Source of the DNA: Allomuricauda sp.
GTDB taxonomy: Bacteria > Bacteroidota > Bacteroidia > Flavobacteriales > Flavobacteriaceae
NCBI GenBank assembly: GCA_003712125.1
Contig: RHLF01000002.1
Span: forward strand, 496,001 to 560,000
Direction of reading: 5' to 3'
DNA length: 64,000 bases
This document shows, piece after piece, positions 16,617 through 26,884 of the stretch; the stretch's first letter is position 1; each line of letters starts with the position of its first letter. Made by a program: the position numbers and the translations under genes. The notes below the pieces were generated by a model, which made no database searches, was not told the DNA's origin, and was given only the letters and a program-made list of their open reading frames with translations.

Positions 16617-17585
16617 ATGAAACGAATTTTAGTAACAGGTGGAGCCGGTTTTGTCGGTTCACACCTATGTGAAAGGTTATTGGATGAAGGTAACGAAGTT
16701 ATCTGTATGGATAACTACTTTACGGGTCGTAAAAGTAAAATTGTACACCTACTCGATAACCCCTATTTTGAACTTATACGTCACGACGTGACGCATCCCT
16801 ATTTTATTGAAGTAGATGAAATTTATAACCTGGCATGCCCAGCCTCGCCAGTGCATTACCAGTACAATCCAATAAAAACGGTAAAAACCTCGGTAATGGG
16901 CGCTATCAACATGCTTGGGCTTGCAAAACGGGTTAAGGCCAAAATCTTGCAAGCTTCAACAAGTGAGGTATACGGTGATCCCGAGGTGCATCCGCAACGC
17001 GAGGATTATTGGGGTCATGTGAACCCTATCGGAATCCGATCTTGTTATGATGAGGGCAAGCGCTGTGCAGAGACTTTATTTGTCAATTACCACGATTCCA
17101 ATGATGTTCGGGTAAAGATTATTAGGATCTTCAATACCTACGGTCCTAGGATGGAGCCGGACGATGGTCGCGTAGTGTCAAATTTTATTATTCAGGCCCT
17201 TCAGGGTAAAGATATTACGGTTTATGGTGATGGTACCCAAACCCGAAGCTTTCAATATGTCAGTGATTTGGTTGAAGGAATGATTCGCATGATGGCCACT
17301 GACGATGGATTTATTGGACCAATTAACATTGGAAATCCTGGCGAATTTACCATGTTGGAGTTGGCACAGAACATCATTGATTTAACGGGCAGTCGTTCAA
17401 AAATTGTACATCTGCCCCTTCCTTCCGATGATCCGATGCAGCGTCAACCCGATATAACCCTGGCACGTGAGAAGTTAGAAGGCTGGGAGCCGAAAGTAGC
17501 ATTGCGCGAGGGATTGCAAAAAACCATAGCCTATTTCGACGGCCTGCTACAAGACAGGTCAATCAAGGAACTTGTGAATTCATAG
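16617..17585 (+). CDS. UDP-glucuronate decarboxylase (UDP-xylose synthase)
   Basis: A 322-residue extended SDR. Markers: [20 protein letters not shown] (NAD binding), [34 protein letters not shown] (typical of UXS enzymes), catalytic Ser in [21 protein letters not shown] with the YxxxK pair, [18 protein letters not shown], and DPMQRQPDI. These match UXS closely, not generic epimerases. The reaction is UDP-glucuronate to UDP-xylose plus CO2. It follows ugd by 16 bases. Confidence 0.93.
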   Translation: MKRILVTGGAGFVGSHLCERLLDEGNEVICMDNYFTGRKSKIVHLLDNPYFELIRHDVTHPYFIEVDEIYNLACPASPVHYQYNPIKTVKTSVMGAINMLGLAKRVKAKILQASTSEVYGDPEVHPQREDYWGHVNPIGIRSCYDEGKRCAETLFVNYHDSNDVRVKIIRIFNTYGPRMEPDDGRVVSNFIIQALQGKDITVYGDGTQTRSFQYVSDLVEGMIRMMATDDGFIGPINIGNPGEFTMLELAQNIIDLTGSRSKIVHLPLPSDDPMQRQPDITLAREKLEGWEPKVALREGLQKTIAYFDGLLQDRSIKELVNS

Positions 17586-17607
17586 GATAGTTTTAATTGG
17601 TAATAAA

Positions 17608-18813
17608 ATGGATGCATTACAATATTTGGTCAGTGGAATTGAAATAATCGTTTTGACCTATTTTGGTTTTGCATCCATTTATGTTTTTGTGTTTTCCCTG
17701 GCCGGACTCTTTAAGCAACCTCAGCGAAAGAATATCATTCAAAAACAGCGAAAGTTTGCTGTGCTCATTCCGGGTTACAAAGAAGACAATGTCATTGTTG
17801 AAGTAGCCCGGCGAGCGCTCGAACAGAGTTACCCTGAGGCATTGTTTGATGTAGTGATTATCGCTGACTCTTTTCAAGACATTACCCTGTACAAGTTGGG
17901 CAATCTGCCAATCAAGCTTGTAGAGGTTTCTTTTGAAAAAAGCACGAAATCAAAAGCGTTGAACAGGGCAATGGAAGTCATTGGTGATGATTACAATGTA
18001 GCCCTGATTTTAGATGCGGATAACATTATGGAATATGACTTTATTGAAAAGGTCAATAATGCTTTCAATAAAGGCTATAAGGTGGTACAAGGCCATCGCA
18101 TGGCCAAAAACCTGAATACACCCATGGCAATATTAGATGCCATAAGTGAAGAGGTTAACAATCATATTTTTAGAAAAGGCCATCGGGTTTTAGGATTGTC
18201 TTCTGCCTTGATCGGTTCAGGAATGGCATTTGATTATCATTTTTTCAAAACTACTATGGCAAGAGTAAATGCCGTTGGTGGTTTTGACAAAGAGTTGGAG
18301 CTTAAATTACTACGAGACCGTAACACCATTGAGTACTTGCACCATGCACTGGTACGCGATGAAAAAGTACAGAAATCAGAGGTCTTTGCCAACCAAAGAA
18401 AACGATGGTTATCCGCTCAGTTCATATATTTTAGGCGATTTGCCCTATCCGGACTCAAAGAACTTTTTGTAAAGGGTAATGTTGATTTCGCAGATAAGGT
18501 CTATCAAATGATTTCGCCTCCAAGAATACTTTTGTTGGGATTGGTAGGCTTGATCACAACCTCATATGTTTTTGCAGAATTTTATCTAGGATCGAAGTTG
18601 CTTTTTGTTCCTTCATATTTATGGATTGGAATCATGGTATTGACCCTTTTGGCATTTTTTATGGCCATCCCCACAAAGTTCTACAACCTAAAAACAGCGA
18701 ATGCCATTAGCACCCTTCCGAAGGCATTTCTATTAATGCTTTTGTCCCTTTTTAGACTCAAAGGCGCCAATAAAAAATTTATTCATACCCAACATGGGGC
18801 AATTACAAAATGA
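17608..18813 (+). CDS. Membrane GT2 glycosyltransferase
   Basis: A 401-residue enzyme with an N-terminal membrane helix (about 10-33), a cytoplasmic GT-A domain and about three helices in the last 100 residues. Motifs: FAVLIPGYKEDNVI, LILDADNIME (DXD), and a Q-R-K-R-W segment at QRKRWLSAQF that corresponds to the QxxRW site of processive GT2 enzymes such as cellulose and hyaluronan synthases. It may therefore add or extend a sugar while inserted in the membrane. The sugar is unknown. Confidence 0.85.
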   Translation: MDALQYLVSGIEIIVLTYFGFASIYVFVFSLAGLFKQPQRKNIIQKQRKFAVLIPGYKEDNVIVEVARRALEQSYPEALFDVVIIADSFQDITLYKLGNLPIKLVEVSFEKSTKSKALNRAMEVIGDDYNVALILDADNIMEYDFIEKVNNAFNKGYKVVQGHRMAKNLNTPMAILDAISEEVNNHIFRKGHRVLGLSSALIGSGMAFDYHFFKTTMARVNAVGGFDKELELKLLRDRNTIEYLHHALVRDEKVQKSEVFANQRKRWLSAQFIYFRRFALSGLKELFVKGNVDFADKVYQMISPPRILLLGLVGLITTSYVFAEFYLGSKLLFVPSYLWIGIMVLTLLAFFMAIPTKFYNLKTANAISTLPKAFLLMLLSLFRLKGANKKFIHTQHGAITK

Positions 18814-18822
18814 TCTTTCAGA

Positions 18823-19983
18823 ATGAAGATAGGAATTGAAGGACAGCGACTTTTCAGAAAGAAAAAGCATGGAATGGACATGGTCGCCTTGGAACTGATA
18901 AAGAATTTGCAAAAGATCGATCAGGTTAATGAGTATGTCATCTTTGTAAAGCCCGATGCGGATAATACATGTATCCCGGAAGCACCAAATTTTAAAGTAG
19001 TTGAATTAAGTTCAAAATTTGGGTATCCCGGCTGGGAACAAATTGAGTTGCCCAAAGCCGCTTATAAAGAAGGATGTGATGTATTGCACTGCACCAGTAA
19101 TACGGGTCCAATCTTCTGTAAGGTACCCTTGGTAACCACCTTGCACGACATCATTTATTTGGAGAGTGTAAGTATCTTCAAAAAAGAGGGAACCTGGTAC
19201 CAAAAGCTGGGTAATATGTACCGTCGTTTTTTTGTACCACCGGTAATCAAAAGGAGCAGGAAGGTAATTACGGTGTCCAATTACGAGAAAAATCGAATCA
19301 ATAATTTCTTCGGTTTTAATGACAACAGATTAACCGCCATTTACAATGGCGTAGGCGATCATTTTAAAAAGGTTACTGACAAGCTTACCCTTCAATCCAT
19401 TAAAAAGGAATTCGAGTTACCCGATAACTTCTTTTTTTTCCTGGGCAATACCGATCCCAAAAAGAATACGATTGGGGTGTTAAAGGCTTTTGCTGAGTTT
19501 AATAGCTTTTACCCAGACCAGTACAAACTGGTCATGTTGGATTATGATGAAACGGAATTGCAAAGGTTATTGGCATCTATTAATGCCCCTGAATTACGAA
19601 AGTTAATTCATCTCGCAGGCTATGTTCCCAATGTCAAATTGCCTTCGATCATCAGTCAGGCAACAATTTTTTTATATCCCTCGCTTCGCGAAAGTTTTGG
19701 AATCCCAATCTTGGAGGGTATGGCCTGTGGTATCCCGGTAATCACCTCCAACACCTCGTCAATGCCCGAGGTAGCCGGAACAGACGCTGCCTTGATCATT
19801 GACCCCTTTAATCCAAAAGAGATAGCACAAGCCATGAGAAATTTGGTCGAGGACAAAATGCTGGCGAATGTTTTGGCGGAAAAGGGTATCGAAAGGGCCA
19901 AAAACTTTTCATGGAAGGTGATGGCACAAAATGTTCTTGAGCTATACGAAGATGTCTACCACGAATTAAAAATGCCATTATGA
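18823..19983 (+). CDS. GT4 glycosyltransferase
   Basis: A 386-residue GT-B fold enzyme. The N-terminal half has GIEGQRLFRKKKHGMDMVA and TTLHDIIYLES. The C-terminal donor-binding half has FFFLGNTDPKKNTIGVLKAF, HLAGYVPNVKLPSIISQA, and FLYPSLRESFGIPILEGMACGIPVI, which carries the ExxxxxxxE retaining-transferase motif. It resembles mannosyl- and glucosyltransferases of GT4; the sugar is undetermined. Its stop overlaps the next start by four bases. Confidence 0.88.
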   Translation: MKIGIEGQRLFRKKKHGMDMVALELIKNLQKIDQVNEYVIFVKPDADNTCIPEAPNFKVVELSSKFGYPGWEQIELPKAAYKEGCDVLHCTSNTGPIFCKVPLVTTLHDIIYLESVSIFKKEGTWYQKLGNMYRRFFVPPVIKRSRKVITVSNYEKNRINNFFGFNDNRLTAIYNGVGDHFKKVTDKLTLQSIKKEFELPDNFFFFLGNTDPKKNTIGVLKAFAEFNSFYPDQYKLVMLDYDETELQRLLASINAPELRKLIHLAGYVPNVKLPSIISQATIFLYPSLRESFGIPILEGMACGIPVITSNTSSMPEVAGTDAALIIDPFNPKEIAQAMRNLVEDKMLANVLAEKGIERAKNFSWKVMAQNVLELYEDVYHELKMPL

Positions 19984-21185
19984 TTACAGGAAGGGATATA
20001 ATTGTAATGGGTATCCAGGCCTGGGATATCGAAATTGGAAGCAACTGCAAGAATATCGCTTCAGAAATGGCGAAAAACAATAGGGTGCTCTACGTCAACC
20101 CCCCGATGGATAGGGTTTCCAGGTATAGAGAGCGACATACCGAGAAAATCAAAAAAAGAAGAAGGGTTCAAAAGGGCGCGGCGAACGATTTGGTTGAAAT
20201 TGGGGAGAATATGTGGAATCTGTACCCCAAGACCTTGACCGAATCTATCAATTTTATTAAGAACGAACGTCTTTTTGACTTTTTCAACAAGGTGAACGCC
20301 AAACGTTTTACCAAGGATGTCAAATCTGCCATCGATCGATTGAATTTCAAGGATTATATCATCTTCAATGATAGTTCCATGTTTTTGGGACAGCATATCA
20401 AGACCCTATTAAAGCCTTCGTTTTATGTGTATTATATGCGGGACTACCTTACCAAAAACCCGTATTGGAAAAAGAATGGAGTACGTCTTGAACCTAAACT
20501 TATTAAGAATGCCGACTGTGTCGTCAACAATTCTACCCTTTATACAGAATATGGAAAGCAGTTTACCGAACATTCCTATATGGTAGGACAAGGATGTGAT
20601 ACCGCCTTGTTCAACGATGCCGAACGTGAGATACAAATCCCCAAAGATTTAAGGTCAATACCCGGTCCAATTATTGGTTATGTCGGTTTTCTAAGTAGCC
20701 GCCGATTAAGTATTGAGATCCTGATTCATCTTGCCAAAGCCCGCCCTGATTGGAGCATAGTTCTCGTTGGCCCCGAAGATGATAGGTTCAATACTTCTGA
20801 ACTTCATGAAATAGACAATGTGTATTTCCTTGGAAGTCGCGATGCATCTCAATTACCGAACTATATCAAAGGCTTTGATGTAGCCATAAATCCGCAATTG
20901 ATCAATGATGCCACCATGGGCAATTACCCCAGAAAGATAGACGAGTACTTGGCGATGGGCAAACCTACCGTAGCATCTGCCACCAAGGCGATGGAGTATT
21001 TTAAGGAGTATACCTATTTGGGTGTGACCCCTGAAGACTATGTTGAACTTGTTGAAAAAGCGCTTCATGAAAATTCTAAAAAACTTGAGGAAGAACGAAA
21101 GAAATATGGACTTTCTCACAGTTGGGAGAACAATGTAAAAGAAATCTACAGCCGCATTTTGCAGCTTGAAAAAGTATCCGCTTAA
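19980..21185 (+). CDS. GT-B glycosyltransferase, TuaH-like
   Basis: A 401-residue protein with a GT-B C-terminal half: [76 protein letters not shown]. The N-terminal half starts [18 protein letters not shown] and has [10 protein letters not shown], as in TuaH-type enzymes of the glycosyltransferase family 1 group. It probably transfers a sugar to the growing repeat unit. Start ATG overlaps the previous stop (ATGA). Confidence 0.82.
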   Translation: MITGRDIIVMGIQAWDIEIGSNCKNIASEMAKNNRVLYVNPPMDRVSRYRERHTEKIKKRRRVQKGAANDLVEIGENMWNLYPKTLTESINFIKNERLFDFFNKVNAKRFTKDVKSAIDRLNFKDYIIFNDSSMFLGQHIKTLLKPSFYVYYMRDYLTKNPYWKKNGVRLEPKLIKNADCVVNNSTLYTEYGKQFTEHSYMVGQGCDTALFNDAEREIQIPKDLRSIPGPIIGYVGFLSSRRLSIEILIHLAKARPDWSIVLVGPEDDRFNTSELHEIDNVYFLGSRDASQLPNYIKGFDVAINPQLINDATMGNYPRKIDEYLAMGKPTVASATKAMEYFKEYTYLGVTPEDYVELVEKALHENSKKLEEERKKYGLSHSWENNVKEIYSRILQLEKVSA

Positions 21186-21195
21186 AAACAGAATT

Positions 21196-21834
21196 ATGGG
21201 AATCGTAGCAAAAATAAAGTCTAATCCAAGATTGAAACAACTGGTACTTCGAATGATTGCTCCGAAACGAAATCCAAGGCCACGGTTATTGGTGCGATGG
21301 ATTTTGAATCCCTTAAAACACAAAAAGGGCAAAGGCGCTGTGATTCGAAGAAACAGTAGAATCGATGTCTTTCCTTGGAATCGGTTTGAAATTGGGAATC
21401 TGACCACCATCGAAAGTTTTTGCACCGTAAACAATGGCTCCGGAGCGGTGCTCTTGGGTGACAAAGTGCGTGTGGGTATTGGCAGTGTAATCATAGGTCC
21501 TGTAAAAATGGGACATGGCTCCGGTTTGGGGCAACATGTCTTTGTTTCGGGCTTTAACCATGGGTATGCTGATGGTAATAAAAACTCAAGCGACCAAGCC
21601 CTTGATATTCGACCCACGGTCATCGAAGATGAAGCCCATATAGGGGCCAATTCAGTGGTTTTGGCAGGGGTCACAATTGGTAGAAACTGTCAAGTTGGTG
21701 CAGGAAGTGTCGTAACCAAGGATATTCCTCCCTATTCGGTTGCTGTGGGCAATCCTGCACGAGTGATCAAACAGTTCAATCATCATACTGGGGAATGGGA
21801 AAGGGTAACACAAAAAAAAGCCCTAACAATATAA
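21196..21834 (+). CDS. Hexapeptide-repeat acyltransferase
   Basis: A 212-residue left-handed beta-helix protein. Hexapeptide repeats run from about residue 65 ([12 protein letters not shown]-like turns, [16 protein letters not shown]) to 190 ([43 protein letters not shown]). The loop GFNHGYAD carries the probable catalytic His of the xenobiotic/maltose O-acetyltransferase group. It likely acetylates a sugar of the polymer. I chose the ATG at 21196, ten bases after the upstream stop; a TTG at 21166 would overlap the previous gene. Confidence 0.87.
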   Translation: MGIVAKIKSNPRLKQLVLRMIAPKRNPRPRLLVRWILNPLKHKKGKGAVIRRNSRIDVFPWNRFEIGNLTTIESFCTVNNGSGAVLLGDKVRVGIGSVIIGPVKMGHGSGLGQHVFVSGFNHGYADGNKNSSDQALDIRPTVIEDEAHIGANSVVLAGVTIGRNCQVGAGSVVTKDIPPYSVAVGNPARVIKQFNHHTGEWERVTQKKALTI

Positions 21835-21846
21835 AATAATACGGTC

Positions 21847-23058
21847 ATGGAAGTAGTAAAGATATTTTTCTGGGTGGCATTGTTCATCATTTTTTATTCC
21901 TATTTGGGATATGGCATTTTGTTGTTCTTAATCATTAAAATACGCCGAGTTTTAGGCTTAGGAAAGCCGTTTCAAGGAAATGAAAACTATGAGCCCGAAG
22001 TGACCCTATTCGTTGCAGCTTATAACGAGAAAGATTATTTGGAAGAAAAAGTGGCCAACTCACGTAGTTTGAATTATGCCAAAGAAAAAGTCACCCAGTT
22101 ATGGGTCACTGATGGTTCTGATGACGGGACACCAGATTTATTGAAAAAGTATGATGATGTCAAGGTCTTGCACGAACCCGCCAGAAATGGAAAGATAGCA
22201 GCGATGAATCGCGGTATGAAACACGTTGATACCCCCATAGTCATCTTTTCCGATGGGAACACCATTCTTGGACGCGAATCGATACGGGAAATTGTAAAAT
22301 TATTCCGAAATCCTAAAGTGGGCTGTGTTTCAGGTGAGAAACGTATTTATTCAAAAGATGCAGACAGTGCGGCAGGTGCAGGAGAGGGCATGTATTGGAA
22401 GTATGAATCCCAGCTCAAAAAATGGGATGCTGAACTCTATTCGGTGGTCGGTGCTGCTGGAGAGCTTTTTGCCATACGAACTGAATTGTGGCAAGAAGTT
22501 GAAAAAGATACGCTATTGGATGACTTCATGATTTCACTTCGTGTAGCCATGCAGGGAAGAACCATTCAGTACAACCCCGAGGCCTACGCCATCGAAAATG
22601 CATCAGCGAACGTAAAGGAGGAACTGAAACGAAAAATACGAATCTCCGCTGGAGGTATACAATCTGTGGTGCGATTGGCACCCTTGTTGAACTTTTTTAA
22701 ATATGGGACCCTGTCATTTCAATATATTTCGCATCGGGTACTGCGCTGGACCCTGACACCTTTGTTGCTTTTATTGATTCTTCCAGCGAATTTGCTTTTA
22801 GCAATGGATGAGGGGCTTTGGTCTTTTGGGATTTTTAGTCTTTTTTTTTGGGGGCAGGTCCTATTTTATGCAGCTGCCTTATTGGGTTGGTTTTTGGAAA
22901 ATCGACAGATCCGGCTAAAAATACTGTTCATTCCCTACTATTTCTTTATCATGAACCTTTCTGTATTCTTAGGATTCAACAGGTATTTAAAGGGAAATCA
23001 ATCTGTGAATTGGGAACGGGCGCAACGTGGAGGAAAACCTGCAGAAGCTGCTCTTTAA
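21847..23058 (+). CDS. Membrane GT2 glycosyltransferase, last gene of the EPS block
   Basis: A 403-residue protein with an N-terminal helix (about 7-30), a GT-A domain (EVTLFVAAYNEKDYLEEKV, WVTDGSDDGTPDL, PIVIFSDGNTIL, TLLDDFMISLRVAMQG) and three or four C-terminal helices. This layout matches cellulose-synthase-like GT2 proteins. The LDDF segment is in the place of the TED-type catalytic motif. It ends convergently with the receiver-kinase gene, whose stop overlaps its own by four bases. Confidence 0.86.
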   Translation: MEVVKIFFWVALFIIFYSYLGYGILLFLIIKIRRVLGLGKPFQGNENYEPEVTLFVAAYNEKDYLEEKVANSRSLNYAKEKVTQLWVTDGSDDGTPDLLKKYDDVKVLHEPARNGKIAAMNRGMKHVDTPIVIFSDGNTILGRESIREIVKLFRNPKVGCVSGEKRIYSKDADSAAGAGEGMYWKYESQLKKWDAELYSVVGAAGELFAIRTELWQEVEKDTLLDDFMISLRVAMQGRTIQYNPEAYAIENASANVKEELKRKIRISAGGIQSVVRLAPLLNFFKYGTLSFQYISHRVLRWTLTPLLLLLILPANLLLAMDEGLWSFGIFSLFFWGQVLFYAAALLGWFLENRQIRLKILFIPYYFFIMNLSVFLGFNRYLKGNQSVNWERAQRGGKPAEAAL

Positions 23059-24191
23059 GCTAAGATTGCTTCCCCCAAAGGCAAGTCAAAATAAAAGGTA
23101 CTGCCTTTTCCTACCTCACTTTTTATGTTGAGTGTACCACCATTTTTGTTGACGAAATTTTGGCAAAGCACCAATCCCAAACCTGTACCAGGTTCTTTTT
23201 CGGTACCCAGTTTGCTAAAATGCTCATTCGGATTTAGAATTTTACCAATATCCTCTTCAGAGATGCCCTGACCATTGTCTTGGACTTCAATTACAATGCG
23301 ATCTTCTTTAAGAATACCATTTACCTGAATTATTCCTTTTGTCGGTGTAAACTTAATGGCATTGGACAACAAATTGCGCAATACCGTTTTTGAGGTATTC
23401 AGGTCAGCATGAACAAAGGTTCCTTCAGGAATATTATTGATCAACGCAATCTGTTTGTGCTCGCTACCCAGTTTAAGAAGTCTAAACGTTTGATCGACAA
23501 TATCTCCCAAATCAAGGTTTTCAGGAATGATCTGAATCTGGTTGCTTTCTGATTTTGCCCAACCCAAAAGGTTTTGAAGCAAATTAAGGGCTTCATCCAT
23601 GGTATTGAGTAGTTCAAAAACAGTTTCGTCTACAAAATTATCAGCCTTGGGATCTATGATGCCCCTTGTAATAAAATCCATTTTTAATTTGGCCGCGCTT
23701 AAGGGAGAACGTAGGTCATGTCCAATAATGGAGAACATACGATCCTTTAAGGCATTCGATTCCTTAAGGTTTTCTGCCTGTGTTTCAATTTGGGCCTTGG
23801 CCAATTGAAGGTTGCAATGGGTTCGAACCCGGGCCACCAATTCATGTTCTTTAAAGGGTTTGGTGATATAGTCTACACCTCCAAGTTCAAAACCTTTGAC
23901 CTTGTCTTCAACCTCAATTTTCCCGGTCAAGAATATGATAGGTATGTCCTTATGTTTTTCGGAGGCTTTGATTTTTTTGCACAACTCAAAACCAGTGGTG
24001 TTGGGTAAGATAACATCCAACAGAATGAGGTCTGGTTTTTTGGTTTCCAACAAGTCGAAGAACGCTTCAGGATGTTCGGTGCCATGGAATTCAAAACCAT
24101 TTTTTGTAAGAATAAAACGGATAAGTTCTAGGCCTAATTTTTCGTCATCAATACCCAGAACTACGGGTTTGTTAGTAGGTGATAGGTTCAT
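23055..24191 (-). CDS. Receiver-histidine kinase hybrid facing the EPS locus
   Basis: A 378-residue cytoplasmic protein with no membrane segment. The N-terminal receiver has D15-D16, phosphoacceptor D59 (LILLDVILPNTTG) and K111. A short coiled coil follows, then HisKA with His158 (SIIGHDLRSPLS) and a HATPase_c domain (NLLSNAIKFTP, VQDNGQGI, GTGLGLVLC, GKGSTFYF). The receiver-first order suggests it is itself controlled by phosphorylation. I chose the ATG at 24191 over a TTG two codons upstream. It may communicate with the stand-alone receiver at the other end of the polysaccharide locus; not proved. Confidence 0.88.
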   Translation of the reverse strand: MNLSPTNKPVVLGIDDEKLGLELIRFILTKNGFEFHGTEHPEAFFDLLETKKPDLILLDVILPNTTGFELCKKIKASEKHKDIPIIFLTGKIEVEDKVKGFELGGVDYITKPFKEHELVARVRTHCNLQLAKAQIETQAENLKESNALKDRMFSIIGHDLRSPLSAAKLKMDFITRGIIDPKADNFVDETVFELLNTMDEALNLLQNLLGWAKSESNQIQIIPENLDLGDIVDQTFRLLKLGSEHKQIALINNIPEGTFVHADLNTSKTVLRNLLSNAIKFTPTKGIIQVNGILKEDRIVIEVQDNGQGISEEDIGKILNPNEHFSKLGTEKEPGTGLGLVLCQNFVNKNGGTLNIKSEVGKGSTFYFDLPLGEAILA

Positions 24192-24240
24192 TTTCAAGAG
24201 ATTTGGGGTTGTTATGTATGAAAATAAATCATAAGAATAA

Positions 24241-24260
24241 CGTAAAAACCTACATTATAG
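24241..24260 (-). promoter_or_regulatory. Partial copy of the shared element before the receiver-kinase gene
   Basis: On the minus strand the sequence reads CTATAATGTAGG (24260 down to 24249) then TTTTTACG. It matches the CTA-N3-TGTAGG core found before ugd, but the TTTCACAACA block is absent and the distance to the ATG is 63 rather than 42 bases. Confidence 0.35.
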
Positions 24261-24334
24261 TATATCGATTTTACGAATTGCCACAGAGGTAGGCAAAGAA
24301 CAAATTTTGGCTGTTCCACTACACAAAAGGCTTC

Positions 24335-24387
24335 TTTCACAACATAAATTGAATCAATCCTATTTGTAGGTATATTTTTACAAAAAA
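24335..24387 (+). promoter_or_regulatory. Bipartite element upstream of rmlB
   Basis: TTTCACAACA (24335-24344), TCCTATTTGTAGG (24358-24370), seven bases, then TTACAAAAAA (24378-24387). Order and distances to the start codon (72 and 42 bases) are identical to the copy before ugd, nine kilobases away, while the sequence between blocks differs. This is the best evidence that the blocks are functional. Confidence 0.6.
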
Positions 24388-24406
24388 CGTAATCTAAAGA
24401 TTTAAT

Positions 24407-25435
24407 ATGAATGCCATACTAGTAACTGGAGGTGCTGGATTTATCGGGTCGAATTTTGTACCCTACTTTCTTAATGAGTATCCCGATTTTCATTTAGTGA
24501 ATCTGGATGCCCTAACCTATGCGGGCAATTTAGACAATTTAAAAGAAGCTCAAAACCACGAGCGATACACCTTTATACAAGGCGATATATGTGATAGAAG
24601 CTTAATCGAGAACATTTTCGAAGAATTTGATATTAAGGCGGTTATTCACTTTGCCGCTGAATCGCATGTTGACAATTCGATTGTCAACCCTGATGCCTTC
24701 ATGCAGACCAATATTATAGGTACCTTCAATTTAATAGACGTTGCCAAAAAACATTGGATGGCAGGGCCTGGAATATATAAGCAGGCCTATAAAAATTCAC
24801 GCTTTCATCACGTTTCCACGGATGAGGTTTATGGCACCTTAGGACAAGAAGGACTATTTATGGAGACTACTCCGTATGCTCCCAATAGCCCGTATAGTGC
24901 TTCAAAGGCATCTTCAGATTTTATTGTCAGGAGTTATCACCATACTTATGGTATGAATGTGGTAACCACCAACTGCTCAAACAACTATGGTCCGAAACAG
25001 CACGATGAAAAATTGATTCCGACCATTATTCGCAAAGCGCTTGGTGGCGAAAACATCCCGATTTACGGCGATGGATCAAACATTCGTGATTGGTTATATG
25101 TATTGGACCATTGCAAAGGAATTGCCCTGGCATTTAAAAAGGGCCGGTCTGGTGAGACCTATAACATTGGAGGTCGCAATGAACGGAACAATTTGTACAT
25201 AGCCAATAAGGTTTGTGAGTTGTTGGACGAAAAACACCCTAAGGCGCAAGGTTCCTATAAAGATCAAATCACATTCGTAAAAGACCGGGCAGGTCATGAT
25301 TTCAGATACGCAATTGACGCCTCCAAGATCGAGGACGAACTTGGATGGATGGCCGATGAAAATTTTGAATCGGGTATTGATAAGACCATAGACTGGTATG
25401 TCACTCGATATGTTGATAAACGAATAAAAGCATAA
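24407..25435 (+). CDS. rfbB: dTDP-glucose 4,6-dehydratase
   Basis: A 342-residue extended SDR, first enzyme after activation in dTDP-rhamnose synthesis. Markers: [43 protein letters not shown] (catalytic Asp-Glu pair after Thr), YSASKASSDFIVRSYHHTYG (YxxxK), TNCSNNYGPKQ, and IYGDGSNIRDWLYVLDH. All are diagnostic of RmlB. It opens the rmlBACD-galE run; the following genes are spaced by 2-34 bases. Confidence 0.95.
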   Translation: MNAILVTGGAGFIGSNFVPYFLNEYPDFHLVNLDALTYAGNLDNLKEAQNHERYTFIQGDICDRSLIENIFEEFDIKAVIHFAAESHVDNSIVNPDAFMQTNIIGTFNLIDVAKKHWMAGPGIYKQAYKNSRFHHVSTDEVYGTLGQEGLFMETTPYAPNSPYSASKASSDFIVRSYHHTYGMNVVTTNCSNNYGPKQHDEKLIPTIIRKALGGENIPIYGDGSNIRDWLYVLDHCKGIALAFKKGRSGETYNIGGRNERNNLYIANKVCELLDEKHPKAQGSYKDQITFVKDRAGHDFRYAIDASKIEDELGWMADENFESGIDKTIDWYVTRYVDKRIKA

Positions 25436-25459
25436 TTAAAAAATCAAATTTCCCAGATT

Positions 25460-26320
25460 ATGAAAGGAATTATTTTGGCAGGTGGTTCAGGTACTCGATT
25501 GCATCCCTTGACCTTATCAGTGAGTAAACAATTGATGCCAGTTTATGATAAACCGATGATTTACTATCCCTTGTCCACACTTATAGAATCAGGAATTTGG
25601 GAAATTTTGATTATTTCCACTTCATACGATTTGCCGCTTTTTGAAAAATTGTTGGGTGATGGAAGAAAGTACGGTTGCAAATTTGAATATGCCGTACAAG
25701 AACAACCCAACGGACTGGCGGAAGCTTTTTTGATCGGAGAAAAATTTATTGGCAAAGACAAGGTCGCGCTAATACTTGGAGATAATATTTTTTACGGTTC
25801 CGGACTTGATCAGTTATTACAGTCCAATAACGATCCCGAGGGTGGAATAATTTATGCCTACCACGTAACTGACCCTGAACGTTATGGGGTTGTTGAGTTC
25901 GATGAAGAGGGTAAGGCTATTTCAATAGAAGAGAAACCGAAAAAACCAAAATCCAATTATGCCGTTCCGGGAATCTACTTTTATGATAATGAGGTGGTTG
26001 AAATTGCCAAAAACATACAACCCAGTCCCCGAGGGGAATTGGAGATTACCGATATCAACCGTGAATATCTGAAACGGGGCAAATTAAAAGTCAGCATCAT
26101 GGATCGCGGTACGGCTTGGCTCGATACAGGAACGTTTAACTCCTTGATGCAGGCCTCACAATTTGTGCAGGTCATAGAAGAACGCCAAGGACTTAAAATT
26201 GGCGCGATAGAGGCCTCAGCATATAAAATGGGTTACATCACTAAGAGCCAGTTTAAAAAAGTCAGTGAACCCTTTTTAAAGAGTGGTTATAGTAAAACGA
26301 TGCTTGAAGCAATATCATAA
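25460..26320 (+). CDS. rfbA: Glucose-1-phosphate thymidylyltransferase
   Basis: A 286-residue nucleotidyltransferase making dTDP-glucose from glucose-1-phosphate and dTTP. It has the N-terminal signature [44 protein letters not shown] (metal-binding Asp), and [22 protein letters not shown]. These match the short-form RmlA enzymes of about 290 residues. The family is commonly feedback-inhibited by dTDP-rhamnose. Confidence 0.95.
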   Translation: MKGIILAGGSGTRLHPLTLSVSKQLMPVYDKPMIYYPLSTLIESGIWEILIISTSYDLPLFEKLLGDGRKYGCKFEYAVQEQPNGLAEAFLIGEKFIGKDKVALILGDNIFYGSGLDQLLQSNNDPEGGIIYAYHVTDPERYGVVEFDEEGKAISIEEKPKKPKSNYAVPGIYFYDNEVVEIAKNIQPSPRGELEITDINREYLKRGKLKVSIMDRGTAWLDTGTFNSLMQASQFVQVIEERQGLKIGAIEASAYKMGYITKSQFKKVSEPFLKSGYSKTMLEAIS

Positions 26321-26322
26321 CT

Positions 26323-26883
26323 ATGAAAATCAGTAAAACGAATATCGATGGTTGCTTTGAATTGACCCCAAGAGTTTTTGAGGATGAAAGAGGGTATTTT
26401 TTCGAAAGCTTTAACCAGTCAGTTTTTGAACTTGAAACCGGTGCAAAGCCCTTTTTTGTGCAGGACAATCAATCTTACTCAAGAAGAGGAGTGCTACGCG
26501 GTTTACATTTTCAAAAAGGGGCGTTTGCTCAAGCCAAGTTGGTGCGAGTATTGGAAGGCGAAGTCTTGGATGTTGCAGTAGATCTCCGTTCCAATTCAGC
26601 AACCTATGGCAATATCGTACGATCTGTTTTGTCTGCTGAGAATAAAAAACAATTGTATGTGCCCAGGGGGTGCGCTCATGGTTTTGTGACATTGAGTAAG
26701 ACCGCATTATTCTTTTACAAGTGTGATAATTTTTACAACCATGAATCCGAAGGTGGCATTCTTTACAATGATCCAGCATTGGATATTGATTGGATCATTG
26801 ATGCAAACGAATTGCTCATTTCCGAAAAGGATAAGGTTTTGCCAACGATGGAAGAATATGGTCTAACGCTAAATCAAGAGTGA
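26323..26883 (+). CDS. rfbC: dTDP-4-dehydrorhamnose 3,5-epimerase
   Basis: A 186-residue cupin. Markers: VFEDERGYFFESFNQSVF, DNQSYSRRGVLRGLHFQ (catalytic His in RGLHFQ), VLDVAVDLRSNSATYG, and VPRGCAHGFVTLS. This is the third enzyme of the dTDP-L-rhamnose pathway. It starts two bases after rfbA and ends one base before rfbD, indicating an operon. Confidence 0.95.
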   Translation: MKISKTNIDGCFELTPRVFEDERGYFFESFNQSVFELETGAKPFFVQDNQSYSRRGVLRGLHFQKGAFAQAKLVRVLEGEVLDVAVDLRSNSATYGNIVRSVLSAENKKQLYVPRGCAHGFVTLSKTALFFYKCDNFYNHESEGGILYNDPALDIDWIIDANELLISEKDKVLPTMEEYGLTLNQE

Positions 26884-26884
26884 A

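Noticed and set aside
20853-21674. A 273-codon open frame on the minus strand
   Set aside because: It is antisense to a glycosyltransferase and an acyltransferase with clear family motifs; its own sequence shows no recognisable domain.
23815-23840. GGGTTCGAACCC resembling a tRNA T arm
   Set aside because: It is inside the receiver-kinase coding sequence and no acceptor, D or anticodon stems can be formed around it.
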